From Desulfobacteraceae bacterium Eth-SRB1 (lineage in GTDB: Bacteria; Desulfobacterota; Desulfobacteria; Desulfobacterales; ETH-SRB1), in the NCBI GenBank assembly GCA_004193555.1, contig RPGP01000040.1, positions 501,127-565,126 on the forward strand: 64,000 bases of DNA, given 5' to 3'. The notes beneath the pieces are model-generated. The model had not been told where the DNA came from, did no database searches, and saw nothing but the letters and a program-made list of their open reading frames with translations. Below are positions 24,071-32,721 of this stretch, in pieces. Each line of letters begins with the position of its first letter. Position 1 is the first letter of the stretch. The translations under genes and the position numbers were made by a program.

Positions 24071-26585
24071 CATTTTTTTCTAACTCCGCATCAAGTTTTG
24101 AACTAAAATTAAATTTACCGTTTCTCAAATAATCGAAATAATAGTCATAGTCTTCTGGTGTCAAAAAGTTAAAATAGTATTTTAATTTATCTTGCTGTTC
24201 GTTGAGCGTTTTAAAATGATTTATAGCGGCCTTATATTTTGCTTTATTTTCATCAGACGGATCTCTAATTTCTTCATCACCTTTTATTTCTATAACTAAA
24301 ATATTGTCTTTTATTTTGATAAAGAAGTCGGGATTAAATCTCCCACGTTTGGGATGTTCACCTTTTTTCCAGGAATATTCAATTGGATAAAAATCCTGAT
24401 CAGTAGATTTTACCCATGAGTCATAGGTTTTGGAATTCTCATCCTTAACAAGCCTTCGAATAAATAGACGTTCTGGTTTATGATCAGAAACAGCCAGATT
24501 CATTGGCGTTTTAAAATTAAACGTGTTATTGATCTTTTCCAATGCTGACACAGGTCTGGTTTCATCCGCTTCAAGATCATTGATAAAATTTAGACTTTCT
24601 TCATCGCTAAATTTATTGGTCAAATCATCAATAAAAAGAGTTGCATCACCACGTTTTATTGCGGCATAGCCGACACTGTTTCTTTTTCGATCTTTTGTAT
24701 TGACCTCAACCAACGCCTTTGGGGTCATCCGATATCGGACTACCTTTGCGGCGGCACGATGAATTACCCCGAAAGCCTGATATATTTTCTGGCGGTTTTC
24801 GTCACTAACCTGATCCTCGTTTTCACCAATCTTATCTAAAGACCTGCGAATCAGTTTTTTTAGCCATTCCAAGGCATATTTTTTCGTATAATTGGTTGGA
24901 TTTTCTGTATCTGCTGTTTCCATATCAATGGATTTAAAACGGTTATGTAGTTGTTCTGCAATCTCATCAATGGAAAACATTTTGTATTTTACCAACGTTT
25001 TTTTCCTGCGGCTTTCCCCTGTTGTTGCCCGGACGTATTCTGTTTCCCGCTCCAATGCTGGCGACTGACGAATAAGTTTTATAAATCCTTTTGTAAATTC
25101 ATATTCCTTTTTCTGTTTATATTCTTCGGTTTCGGTAAATTTAGCGTAATCAATATTGTGAATGGTAAAATGATAACCCTGTTCTTTTTTAACAGGGTAT
25201 GAATAAACACGTTTTTCGATCTCCAACACTTCGTCAACAAGATGCTTGATTCTGCCAGACCAGCGGTCATGGTTAAATACGGTAACCACGGGCTTCTGCC
25301 CTAAATAAACTTCGGGTATCCGCAACCCCCTGCCAAGAACTTGGGCAATCAGCAATTTGCTGTCGAACGCCCGCTCTTCGTGTGGAACGATTTGGAATAC
25401 ATTCTTGACATCCCACCCCTCGGTCAACATACTTACGGATGTGATCCACTCTACAGGGCTGTCTTTCCTGTCCACATCTTTTAGTTTGCGGACATTCTCT
25501 TTGTGTTTTGGGGATGACGTCACCCCCAATACTTTTTTAGCGGCATCATCTTCTGAAATGTCTTCTATTTCGGCCAAAAATCGAATGAGATCATTGGTCA
25601 GTTTATTACAGACCCGAATGTCTTTGGTTATTAGAATGGTTAACGGTCTGACCAAACGATATTTTGTGTTTTTATTTTCGATATGGTTATCATAGATTTT
25701 TTGAAGCTTTTCATCCTGCGTATTAGATGAATCTTCGGCAACGTAATCGATAATTTTTACAAAACCCTGTTCAATGGCTTCCCGTAGCGAATATCGGCTA
25801 ATGACATCGGTAAAATATTCATCTTTGTTATAACATGTGCCCGAAAGGCCCACGATATAATTGAATCCAAAATCTTCATCAACCAGAAACTCTTTCCATT
25901 TTTTAAATGATTTACCTGTCTGGTTGAACACGTGATGAGTTTCATCATTGATAACCAGCGTCCTGTTGCCTTTCTCTGCCAGACTCTCACGGATTGATGA
26001 CTTGACATGTTCATAAAGTGCGTGGCAGTTTTCAACACAGATGGTTCCTATGGTAATGCTTTCGGTGGCATTGATGATATGAGGATTTTTGATAAGCGCA
26101 TCATCAGGCAATAGATTTCTCAAAGTATCATCACCTGAAAGCAGTTTGAACTTTTCCATAAGACCGTCTTCAATGGTTGTTGACGGGCAGACAACCAGCA
26201 CATAATCCACTGCGCCTTCAGCCAGCAGAATGCGGGCAATGCCGTAAATGACATAACTCTTGCCCGTTCCTGTTGCCAAATCAAGTGAACAGGAAAATTT
26301 ATTGGGAAACTGCAAATGCTTTTTGAACTGCTCAAATGAGCCGTATAAGGTTTGCAGCGTTTCATTATTATGATAATTTTCCTCTGCCAAATCACTGCAA
26401 TCTTTATAATTGCCGCCCAACAAGTAAAAGAGTGTATTCCGAATAGACGTTTTTTGATATTCTCTCTCACCACACAGGGCGTCTAAAAATCCTTCATATT
26501 TGTTTATTTCAAAAACGGCAGGATTCACATTCTTGCTGACTTTTAAGACAAGGTCCTGGTTGAGAAAGCGTTGATGATCCAGCAT
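24048..26585 (-). CDS. Type III restriction endonuclease, Res subunit
   Basis: 845 aa, typical length. Superfamily 2 helicase: Walker A SLDLATGTGKSYVIYGIARI, motif II VINDETHHVF, motif III IVGLSGTCYN, motif VI-like IAQVLGRGLRIPE. The C-terminal endonuclease core is NPDFFIKIKDNILVIEIKGD, that is PD-x(n)-E-x-K. It cuts DNA after ATP-driven sliding when sites are unmethylated, in complex with the Mod subunit encoded one base upstream. It looks intact. Its stop codon lies within an attC site, so this end has been joined to the cassette array. Confidence 0.93.
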   Translation of the reverse strand: MLDHQRFLNQDLVLKVSKNVNPAVFEINKYEGFLDALCGEREYQKTSIRNTLFYLLGGNYKDCSDLAEENYHNNETLQTLYGSFEQFKKHLQFPNKFSCSLDLATGTGKSYVIYGIARILLAEGAVDYVLVVCPSTTIEDGLMEKFKLLSGDDTLRNLLPDDALIKNPHIINATESITIGTICVENCHALYEHVKSSIRESLAEKGNRTLVINDETHHVFNQTGKSFKKWKEFLVDEDFGFNYIVGLSGTCYNKDEYFTDVISRYSLREAIEQGFVKIIDYVAEDSSNTQDEKLQKIYDNHIENKNTKYRLVRPLTILITKDIRVCNKLTNDLIRFLAEIEDISEDDAAKKVLGVTSSPKHKENVRKLKDVDRKDSPVEWITSVSMLTEGWDVKNVFQIVPHEERAFDSKLLIAQVLGRGLRIPEVYLGQKPVVTVFNHDRWSGRIKHLVDEVLEIEKRVYSYPVKKEQGYHFTIHNIDYAKFTETEEYKQKKEYEFTKGFIKLIRQSPALERETEYVRATTGESRRKKTLVKYKMFSIDEIAEQLHNRFKSIDMETADTENPTNYTKKYALEWLKKLIRRSLDKIGENEDQVSDENRQKIYQAFGVIHRAAAKVVRYRMTPKALVEVNTKDRKRNSVGYAAIKRGDATLFIDDLTNKFSDEESLNFINDLEADETRPVSALEKINNTFNFKTPMNLAVSDHKPERLFIRRLVKDENSKTYDSWVKSTDQDFYPIEYSWKKGEHPKRGRFNPDFFIKIKDNILVIEIKGDEEIRDPSDENKAKYKAAINHFKTLNEQQDKLKYYFNFLTPEDYDYYFDYLRNGKFNFSSKLDAELEKNGLTNGST

Positions 26586-26586
26586 A

Positions 26587-28482
26587 TCACTTGCCTCCTC
26601 TCTTAACCTTTTTTGAACTGGTAAAATCCTGTAATGTCTTTATCTCCCGATATTCGTTACCGTAAATATCCAGATAAATGATCATGATCTGTTTTTTAAT
26701 CTCTTCTTTAGGTAAAAATACCTTCCATTTATTTTTCTCAATATCGCTGGCGTAAAAAACTTTGTCCAGATTGAATACATCGCCATCATAGTCAAAATCG
26801 ATCATGATTGTGGAGAGGCTTTCCCGATTGGCTAACTGGCTGGCACCTTTGAGCATGGCTTCACTCTTGAATGTTTTGATTTTAACCACCGCATATCCAA
26901 GTAGTTGATCTTTGGGTTTTTCAATGGAGTAGACGCATTTAACCTTGGGTTGACGAATAAAATCGAATCCAACGGCATCCACCGTATCATTGACCTGGCT
27001 TTCATCTATGGGTTGCTTGATGGCTTCAAAATCTTTACTGTGCAGTTCATTGATGATGGAATAGGGGATACGCAGGATGTAGTAGCGCACTGAACCTTTA
27101 TCGATATAATCCTCCAGAAAGGTTACGCTGGCGGCAGGGGCAATGAGGAAAAAATGACTGCCTAACTTGGAACCGATCATCGAATGCAGGTCATCAATAA
27201 AGCCGTAATCCAGCACCACACCGCCATCTTTTTGATAATCAAATACCAGCACATCGGAACGGCCCTTGTAGCCGTCCAGTTCAATTCCTGAAACGGTGTG
27301 CCTGCTGTCTCTGCAATTGAACAGCAACAGAGCAAACTTGCGCCATTCCGTCCAGGGCAGTTTTTTGAGTTTGGGAAAGTCATACAATCCAGCATGATAA
27401 AGGGTGAAGGGTTTTGGCTTTAGTTTTTTGCCTTTATTGCCGATTTCGGTTTTTAGATTGAGCATGCGCTTTTGCATGGTATAAATGGCAAGTTTGCCGC
27501 AATCTATCCCTATCCAGCGGCGGTTTAATTTTTCGGCAACTGCTAATGTTGTGCCTGAACCGGCAAAAACATCTATTGCTAAATCATTTTCTTTTGTAGC
27601 GGACTTGATAACCCATTTTAATACTTTCTCAGGCTTTTGAGTAGGATAGTCTATTCTCTCTTTGGCGGTTGCTCCGATGTATGGCAACTTCCAGACATCA
27701 TCAACTTTTTCATCATAGATTGTAATTTTTTGAGTTTTCCCATTTTCATCTTTAATATTTTGAATCCTTCCTAATTCCTTATCCCACCCTTTCTTTAATA
27801 GTTTCTTTGGCTCTTTTAGCTTATATGTAATTGAATAAAAGTTGTAATTAGGTGTTTTGGAGTATATTAGTAAGCGGTCTGAATTTTTAACAAATCTATT
27901 CATTTTTCTCATTTGAAATTTGACATATTTCCATATAATTTCATTTAAAAAATTAGATTCCCCAAAAACTTCATCCATTATTACTTTTATATAGTGCCCT
28001 TTTTTTTGATCCAGATGTACGTAAATCAAACCATCATTAGCAAGTAATTCTCTTAAAAAGACCAGCCTCTTTCTTAAAAATTCTACAAACTGCGCACCTG
28101 CTATCTTATCCTGATAAGCCTTCTGATCCTGACTTCCTCTAAATTCTTGTTTTGTCGCAAAAGGCGGATCAATATAAATAAGTTTCACCTGTCCTTTTAC
28201 TTCAGGGTCATCCAGCAGTGATTTCATGACCTGCAGGTTGTCGCCGAAAATCAGTTTATTTGTCCAGACGTTGCCGTTTACGCCAAAGGTTTTAATCGGC
28301 TGCAAGGGCACTGCCATGGTATCGGCTAAAATATCCTCCTCCCGCTCCTTGCCTGCATATACCAATTCATATTCTTTTTTTTCAGGCGGAAAGAGAATAT
28401 GTTTATAATCCAAAGGCAGGTCTTCGCCTGTTTCCAGTAATTTAATGATTCGTTCTCTATCTCGTTTGTTCAAAGTCGCCAC
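26587..28482 (-). CDS. Type III DNA methyltransferase, Mod subunit
   Basis: 631 aa. Motif IV KLIYIDPPFATKQEF comes before motif I AIDVFAGSGTTLAVAEKLNRR, the beta-class order of type III Mod proteins that make N6-methyladenine. The region between (FLNEIIWKYVKFQMRKMNRF, NYNFYSITYKLKEPKKLL) is the likely target-recognition domain and is more AT-rich than its surroundings, as is usual for swapped specificity domains. It is followed after one base by res. No phase-variable repeat tract was seen in the N terminus. Confidence 0.92.
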   Translation of the reverse strand: MATLNKRDRERIIKLLETGEDLPLDYKHILFPPEKKEYELVYAGKEREEDILADTMAVPLQPIKTFGVNGNVWTNKLIFGDNLQVMKSLLDDPEVKGQVKLIYIDPPFATKQEFRGSQDQKAYQDKIAGAQFVEFLRKRLVFLRELLANDGLIYVHLDQKKGHYIKVIMDEVFGESNFLNEIIWKYVKFQMRKMNRFVKNSDRLLIYSKTPNYNFYSITYKLKEPKKLLKKGWDKELGRIQNIKDENGKTQKITIYDEKVDDVWKLPYIGATAKERIDYPTQKPEKVLKWVIKSATKENDLAIDVFAGSGTTLAVAEKLNRRWIGIDCGKLAIYTMQKRMLNLKTEIGNKGKKLKPKPFTLYHAGLYDFPKLKKLPWTEWRKFALLLFNCRDSRHTVSGIELDGYKGRSDVLVFDYQKDGGVVLDYGFIDDLHSMIGSKLGSHFFLIAPAASVTFLEDYIDKGSVRYYILRIPYSIINELHSKDFEAIKQPIDESQVNDTVDAVGFDFIRQPKVKCVYSIEKPKDQLLGYAVVKIKTFKSEAMLKGASQLANRESLSTIMIDFDYDGDVFNLDKVFYASDIEKNKWKVFLPKEEIKKQIMIIYLDIYGNEYREIKTLQDFTSSKKVKRGGK

Positions 28483-28499
28483 AGATTAACTCCTCATAA

Positions 28500-29234
28500 T
28501 TATTTTGTTGCCTCTATTTCATATTCTTCAATCAACCCTTCATCAGCAAAACAAAAATACGCATTTTCTCCGATGATTATATGATCAAAAATCCGCAATT
28601 CCATTGCCAAAGACGCCTTTACCAAATCCTTGGTTAATTGTTTATCCGCCTCGCTTGGCTCAATATTTCCAGACGGATGATTATGCGCTAATATCATGGC
28701 AGGCGATTGATGCGTTAAAGCCGTCATTAAAATATCCCGCACAGACGGATTTACTCGGTCTATAGTGCCCATATCAATATCAATTACTTCAGAAATCCGA
28801 TTGCCTTTATCCAGCAATAGTGTTTTGAACAACTCCTTTTTTAAATCCCGCATCAATGGCATCAGAAATTCCACCACATCAGCAGATGATTTTACCACGC
28901 CATGAAACGCCTTTTCTTCACTCATCATCCGCCGCCCCAATTCAATCGCAGCTTTTATTTGGGCGATTTTAGCATCCTTCAACCCGCAAATTTCTTTAAA
29001 CTCCGATATGTCAACCCCGCTCATCGAACGTAATGATTTGAATTTAGTCAGCAACTCTCGTCCCAAATCAATAGCGCTTTTACCAGTGGTACCAGTCCTG
29101 ATTAAAATAGCTAGCAATTCGGCGTTGCTTAAAGCATGTTCACCATACTTTAATAATTTTTCCCTCGGCCGATCATCTTCAGGCCAGTTACGGATGGATA
29201 AAGGATATTTTTTAAGTTCCGTTTTATCACTCAT
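28500..29234 (-). CDS. radC: RadC-family JAB/MPN-domain protein
   Basis: 244 aa. The N-terminal helix-hairpin-helix part (KLLKYGEHALSNAELLAILI) is followed by an MPN domain with the metal-binding motif ILAHNHPSGNIEPSEAD; the upstream Glu is in the SEVIDIDMGT region. RadC-like genes are frequent in mobile and defence regions, where their function is unresolved. It lies 17 bp before mod and reads in the same direction, so a radC-mod-res operon is likely. Confidence 0.9.
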   Translation of the reverse strand: MSDKTELKKYPLSIRNWPEDDRPREKLLKYGEHALSNAELLAILIRTGTTGKSAIDLGRELLTKFKSLRSMSGVDISEFKEICGLKDAKIAQIKAAIELGRRMMSEEKAFHGVVKSSADVVEFLMPLMRDLKKELFKTLLLDKGNRISEVIDIDMGTIDRVNPSVRDILMTALTHQSPAMILAHNHPSGNIEPSEADKQLTKDLVKASLAMELRIFDHIIIGENAYFCFADEGLIEEYEIEATK

Positions 29235-29248
29235 GTTATTTTATAGTG

Positions 29249-29307
29249 GGTTCGTCAGCATAAGGCGCGGCGGCTTTTTGCCGTCGCACTTAATGCTATT
29301 GTTCTGC
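29249..29307 (-). other. degenerate attC-like palindrome upstream of radC
   Basis: Minus strand: GCAGAAC box, arm AATAGCATTAAGTGCGACGG, AAAAA loop, arm CCGCCGCGCCTTATGCTGAC, then GAACCCA where GTT is expected. The R' box equals that of attC b, but the R'' box is not GTT, so it is either decayed or recombined with a non-cassette sequence. The rest of the gap to 29583 holds no gene I can support. Confidence 0.5.
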
Positions 29308-29582
29308 CTTTGTTAAATAAAGGTAACTCTGGTTGTTATTCTTTTTTAACCAACGCAGATATCCCTCCAATTCGGAATATATGGGACGTTCCTCAGTTTA
29401 TAAGTTTATATCGTTAAAAAGTAACTATTGATTTTATTTTGCGATTTTTTCATCGCATTTAACAGATAAACTCACGGCGGGTTGGGATAATTTCAGTATA
29501 CGTTCATCCGTTTGTTCTCAGGCAAGTCGTTATACTGCAACAGGAGTAAAAGTAAAAATGCGGACATGCCATCTGGATTTTC

Positions 29583-30077
29583 TTACACCCTGTTTTTGTA
29601 AATGCCTTTCTGAACCATTTCTATAACATTGCCTTTCAAATACAATCCGGCTGCTTTCAAGGCTTCCACAGATTTTTGAAATGACTCTACTTTACCTTGT
29701 TTTGCTGCTCTTGCAATTATACTCAGCGTGCCGTAAGCTTTGATGCCTATGGCAAAGGCGGCTCGCCTTGCGGCCCGATCATCCATTAGAACTGCACAAT
29801 GCTGTTGCAACCGAGCATACTCAATTACTTCTGATTCTCCTCGCCCCAATTGCCAACTCCCTATCGGCGACAGTGGCGGATCAATCCGAACATGCTCCAA
29901 CCATTCTATTTTAGAGATCAACCCCCGCATCGGATCGTCCAAAGGCCCTGCAAGAATTTCTTCAACTACAGCTTGAGGCACAACAATTTCTGAGAATTGT
30001 TTTGGCAGCAACTCAAGCAAATCTGCCTTTGCCAAAACAATGAGTGGCGAAGCATCACAAATGATTTTATCCATCAA
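29583..30077 (-). CDS. PIN-domain toxin of the DUF3368 type
   Basis: 164 aa. IICDASPLIVLAKADLLELL has the first PIN acidic residue; VEEIL and LGRGESEVIEYARLQQHCAV give the next, and LMDDRAARRAA the last acidic cluster. DUF3368 proteins are VapC-like RNases paired with UPF0175 antitoxins. Here the UPF0175 gene lies 3 bp upstream, so this is a complete toxin-antitoxin pair. Confidence 0.87.
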   Translation of the reverse strand: MMDKIICDASPLIVLAKADLLELLPKQFSEIVVPQAVVEEILAGPLDDPMRGLISKIEWLEHVRIDPPLSPIGSWQLGRGESEVIEYARLQQHCAVLMDDRAARRAAFAIGIKAYGTLSIIARAAKQGKVESFQKSVEALKAAGLYLKGNVIEMVQKGIYKNRV

Positions 30078-30080
30078 GGG

Positions 30081-30332
30081 TTATCCCTCCAGGTTTTCAA
30101 GAATTTCCTCCGCTGTCTCCTGAAACGGTGAAACCTTAAAACGGCTCAATCCATTTATGAATTCTGCCCTGCTCAGCCCCGCAACTTCAGCGGCCTTCCC
30201 CTGGCTTAACATGCCAAGTTCGTACCACTTGACCGCTGCGGCAATGCGCATTTCTTTTGCCAGATCTTTCGGGTCCTTCTGCATAGCCAGAAACACATCC
30301 TCTGACAGCTCTATTTCTATCATCTGACTCAT
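30081..30332 (-). CDS. UPF0175-family antitoxin
   Basis: IEIELSEDVFLAMQKDPKDLAKEMRIAAAV (landmarks in the first 40 residues) followed by KWYELGMLSQGKAAEVAGLSRAEFI is the UPF0175 helix-turn-helix pattern. GGAGATGAGGTT before MSQMIEIEL favours the start at 30332; the frame extends ten codons upstream. It partners the DUF3368 PIN protein. Confidence 0.87.
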   Translation of the reverse strand: MSQMIEIELSEDVFLAMQKDPKDLAKEMRIAAAVKWYELGMLSQGKAAEVAGLSRAEFINGLSRFKVSPFQETAEEILENLEG

Positions 30333-30491
30333 AACCTCATCTCCATCTATGCTGGTGAACATTAATTTTTTTTAAAAAGAAACCTTCTTTTTGTCACGAG
30401 CTTGCTCAAATCACTTTATACACCAAGTTCCACTTCAATACAACAAAATCAAATTATCTTTAAAAAAATTATATGGTTATAGCGAAAAACC

Positions 30492-30646
30492 GTAACTTCT
30501 CAATAAATTCCGGCAATTTTGAAAGTTCGGTGTCATATTCACAAGTGTCATTCCCGCGAAAGCGGGAATCCATCGGTTTTACGGGTTTTCTGGATTCCCG
30601 TTTTCACGGGAATGACGTTTACTGCCAGAGGTTATTGAGAAGTTAC
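30492..30646. mobile_element. MITE-like element, family B copy 1, with perfect 8-bp target duplication
   Basis: Perfect 15-bp terminal inverted repeats GTAACTTCTCAATAA. A perfect 8-bp direct repeat GAAAAACC flanks it at 30484-30491 and 30647-30654. Inside is the REP-like hairpin TCATTCCCGCGAAAGCGGGA and its inverted partner ATTCCCGTTTTCACGGGAAT. It is non-coding. Confidence 0.88.
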
Positions 30647-30654
30647 GAAAAACC

Positions 30655-31141
30655 TCAGAATTTTTAAGTAGTACTCCCGCTATTCCACGATAAGCTATCA
30701 AATACTCGTCATCCACACTTAAACTGTACCGTCATGATACAATTTATTATGATCTTTTAAATACCCCATCCGCTTGCGGCGGGAAGCTTCATTCTATTCC
30801 TTCAATATGGAGGGTTAACCATTAAATGTTAAGAACATAAATCAGTAATATTTGATATTAACAGATCGTTTCTTGATTGTTATAATAGCTTAATATTGCA
30901 CTGTTTTTAATGAAAAGGCAAGAATTATATAATCCTGAGCGATATGGAGGGAGCGAACCTTCAAGTAGTTGAGCAGATGGCTGATATCCCTGCCGGAGTG
31001 TTCAGTATTTATCTAATTTGTAGGATTTTTTCCTGATGCATCCTTTTAATCGCAAGCCTTATTTTTTTTTGGATCAACCATATCAAAAAAGCCAAACATG
31101 ACTTTGCCATTAAAGATTGTAAATCTTTCTGAGATTACCGA
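30655..31141. other. intergenic stretch with no supported gene
   Basis: AT-rich sequence with many stops in all frames. No hairpin repeat, ORF or promoter that I can defend; probably debris of earlier insertions. Confidence 0.6.
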
Positions 31142-31309
31142 TTATTTCTGAAAAAAAGTAGCCGTAAATTCAATATCCAGATCTTTTGTTGCTCTGAAAT
31201 TAAGACCCATGCTTTCCATCGCTAAATCACATGCAGTTCCACCAATCAGAATATATTTATCCGTATAATCCTTGAAATAATCCCGGAAAAGATCAAGTCC
31301 TCTTACCAT
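31142..31309 (-). pseudogene. N-terminal fragment of an AbiEii-type nucleotidyltransferase
   Basis: A 55-residue frame: VRGLDLFRDYFKDYTDKYIL, then IGGTACDLAMESMGLNFRAT and KDLDIEF. The GGTA and ATKDLDI pieces are the start of AbiEii/nucleotidyltransferase toxins, but the frame stops right after the first acidic motif, so the protein is truncated. Its ATG overlaps the end of the upstream 150-aa gene by seven bases, as an intact pair would. Confidence 0.7.
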
Positions 31310-31755
31310 TCAATGCCTTCCATCATCTTTTCTAAGGCGGATTCAACACGTTCATCCTTAATATCTTTTAAACTTAGATATAGAGAAAATGAATCAACTA
31401 TTTTACCATTTGCAAATAAACCCGGAGAGTAGCTCCAGATCTCCAGCTCATATCCTGCCTCATCCGGATAAGAAATAATGTCATGAAGATATTTACGCTT
31501 TATGGCTTTCCATTCTTTTGCGGAAGCTGCATAAACCTGTTTTTTGGGCGGAGTCAACATTGAATAGCATGCCAAGGCTGTTAAGCCGGCTTCACGAACT
31601 GACAACTCATCAATCATAGTTTTCAGCCATATGTTTTCTCTTACCGGCGTTTTCAAATGAGGAAGCGATCCCACATTCGCTGGTTTCGACAACGTGACAG
31701 TTATACCAAGCGTATCCGATAAATATCTTTTAAAACGATTAACTAAATCTTTCAT
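31303..31755 (-). CDS. Hypothetical protein paired with the AbiEii-type fragment
   Basis: 150 aa from MKDLVNRFKRYLSDTLGITV. The start is set by an ATGA overlap with the stop of the ParB-like remnant. KPANVGSLPHLKTPVRENIW, LTALACYSMLTPPKKQVYAASAKEWKAIKRKYLHDI and the C-terminal LSLKDIKDERVESALEKMMEGIEW are visible landmarks. Similar proteins precede AbiEii-like nucleotidyltransferases and may be the cognate antitoxin; I cannot name a family. Confidence 0.6.
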   Translation of the reverse strand: MKDLVNRFKRYLSDTLGITVTLSKPANVGSLPHLKTPVRENIWLKTMIDELSVREAGLTALACYSMLTPPKKQVYAASAKEWKAIKRKYLHDIISYPDEAGYELEIWSYSPGLFANGKIVDSFSLYLSLKDIKDERVESALEKMMEGIEW

Positions 31756-31967
31756 CCCGATATTTCTCTTAATGTTAAAGTGTTTTTTGCACAGTAACAC
31801 ACATTGGGCAATTCTGCCATTTTTGCCAAATGGTCATGGATTATCTCCCTGCTTTGTCCCAATCTCTTTGCGATCCTGTCTTGTGGAATGCCAAGGCGGT
31901 TCATGCGAAATATCTTGAGGTCGATGCCAAGTGTCACGGCTTTGAGGTTGGCTATGTATGAGTCCAC
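31752..31967 (-). pseudogene. helix-turn-helix (ParB-like) gene fragment
   Basis: ALRKAIGYAKRTVDSYIANL and LGIPQDRIAKRLGQSREIIH form an HTH resembling the central part of ParB-type or chromosome-partition-like regulators. The frame is open back to about 32025 without a start codon, so only a middle piece of a larger gene survives. Confidence 0.5.
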
Positions 31968-32055
31968 TGTTCGTTTCGCGTAGCCGATGGCCTTACGTAA
32001 TGCAAAAGTATTAGTGTTTTTTAATTCAAAACTAAGAATTCAAAATTTAGAATTG

Positions 32056-32721
32056 TTATCCCCACCGGCCTCTTTTAGTCGGCGCTTCCAACAATTGTTC
32101 AAGCTCACATAAAAACTGCTCTCTCGGTATCTCTTTGGCCCCAAAACGAACTAAGTGCTCTGAGGAAATCTGGCAGTCTATCATATCAAATGACAGTGAT
32201 TTAAGGTACTCCACGAGAAAGACAAAAGCCACATTTGAAGCATTGCTGATTCGTGTAAACATCGATTCTCCGAAAAAACATCTTCCAAGGGAAACACCAT
32301 ATAATCCTCCGGCCAGCTCCCCTTCATGCCATGCCTCCACTGAATGCGCAAAACCTGATTCATGAAGCTTGCAGTAAGCTTTGATCATATCCTTATCGAT
32401 CCAGGTTCCTTCATTATTCTGCAACCGAATCCGGGCGCAGGATGTTATAACCTGACTAAAAGCCTGGTCAACTGTTATATGAAATATATCCTTTTGTATA
32501 ATTTTTTTTAATGTTTTTGAAATCTTTATGTCATCAGGATAAAGTACAAAACGCGGATCAGGGGACCACCACAAAACAGGCTCTGAATCTGAATACCATG
32601 GGAAAATACCCATTTTATAGGCAAGCAAAAGACGATCCTGACTTAAATCACCACCAACCGCTAACAAACCGTCCTTTTGAGCAAGATGAGGCGGGGGAAA
32701 CTTTATTTCATCAATATACAA
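32056..32721 (-). CDS. aat: Leucyl/phenylalanyl-tRNA-protein transferase
   Basis: 221 aa. FPPPHLAQKDGLLAVGGDLS, GIFPWYSDSEPVLWWSPDPR, then EAWHEGELAGGLYGVSLGRC and FFGESMF are the family signatures. The enzyme adds Leu or Phe to N-terminal Arg/Lys, creating N-degrons for ClpS-ClpAP. It overlaps the end of clpA by 11 bp, so clpS-clpA-aat form an N-degron operon here. Confidence 0.97.
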   Translation of the reverse strand: MYIDEIKFPPPHLAQKDGLLAVGGDLSQDRLLLAYKMGIFPWYSDSEPVLWWSPDPRFVLYPDDIKISKTLKKIIQKDIFHITVDQAFSQVITSCARIRLQNNEGTWIDKDMIKAYCKLHESGFAHSVEAWHEGELAGGLYGVSLGRCFFGESMFTRISNASNVAFVFLVEYLKSLSFDMIDCQISSEHLVRFGAKEIPREQFLCELEQLLEAPTKRGRWG

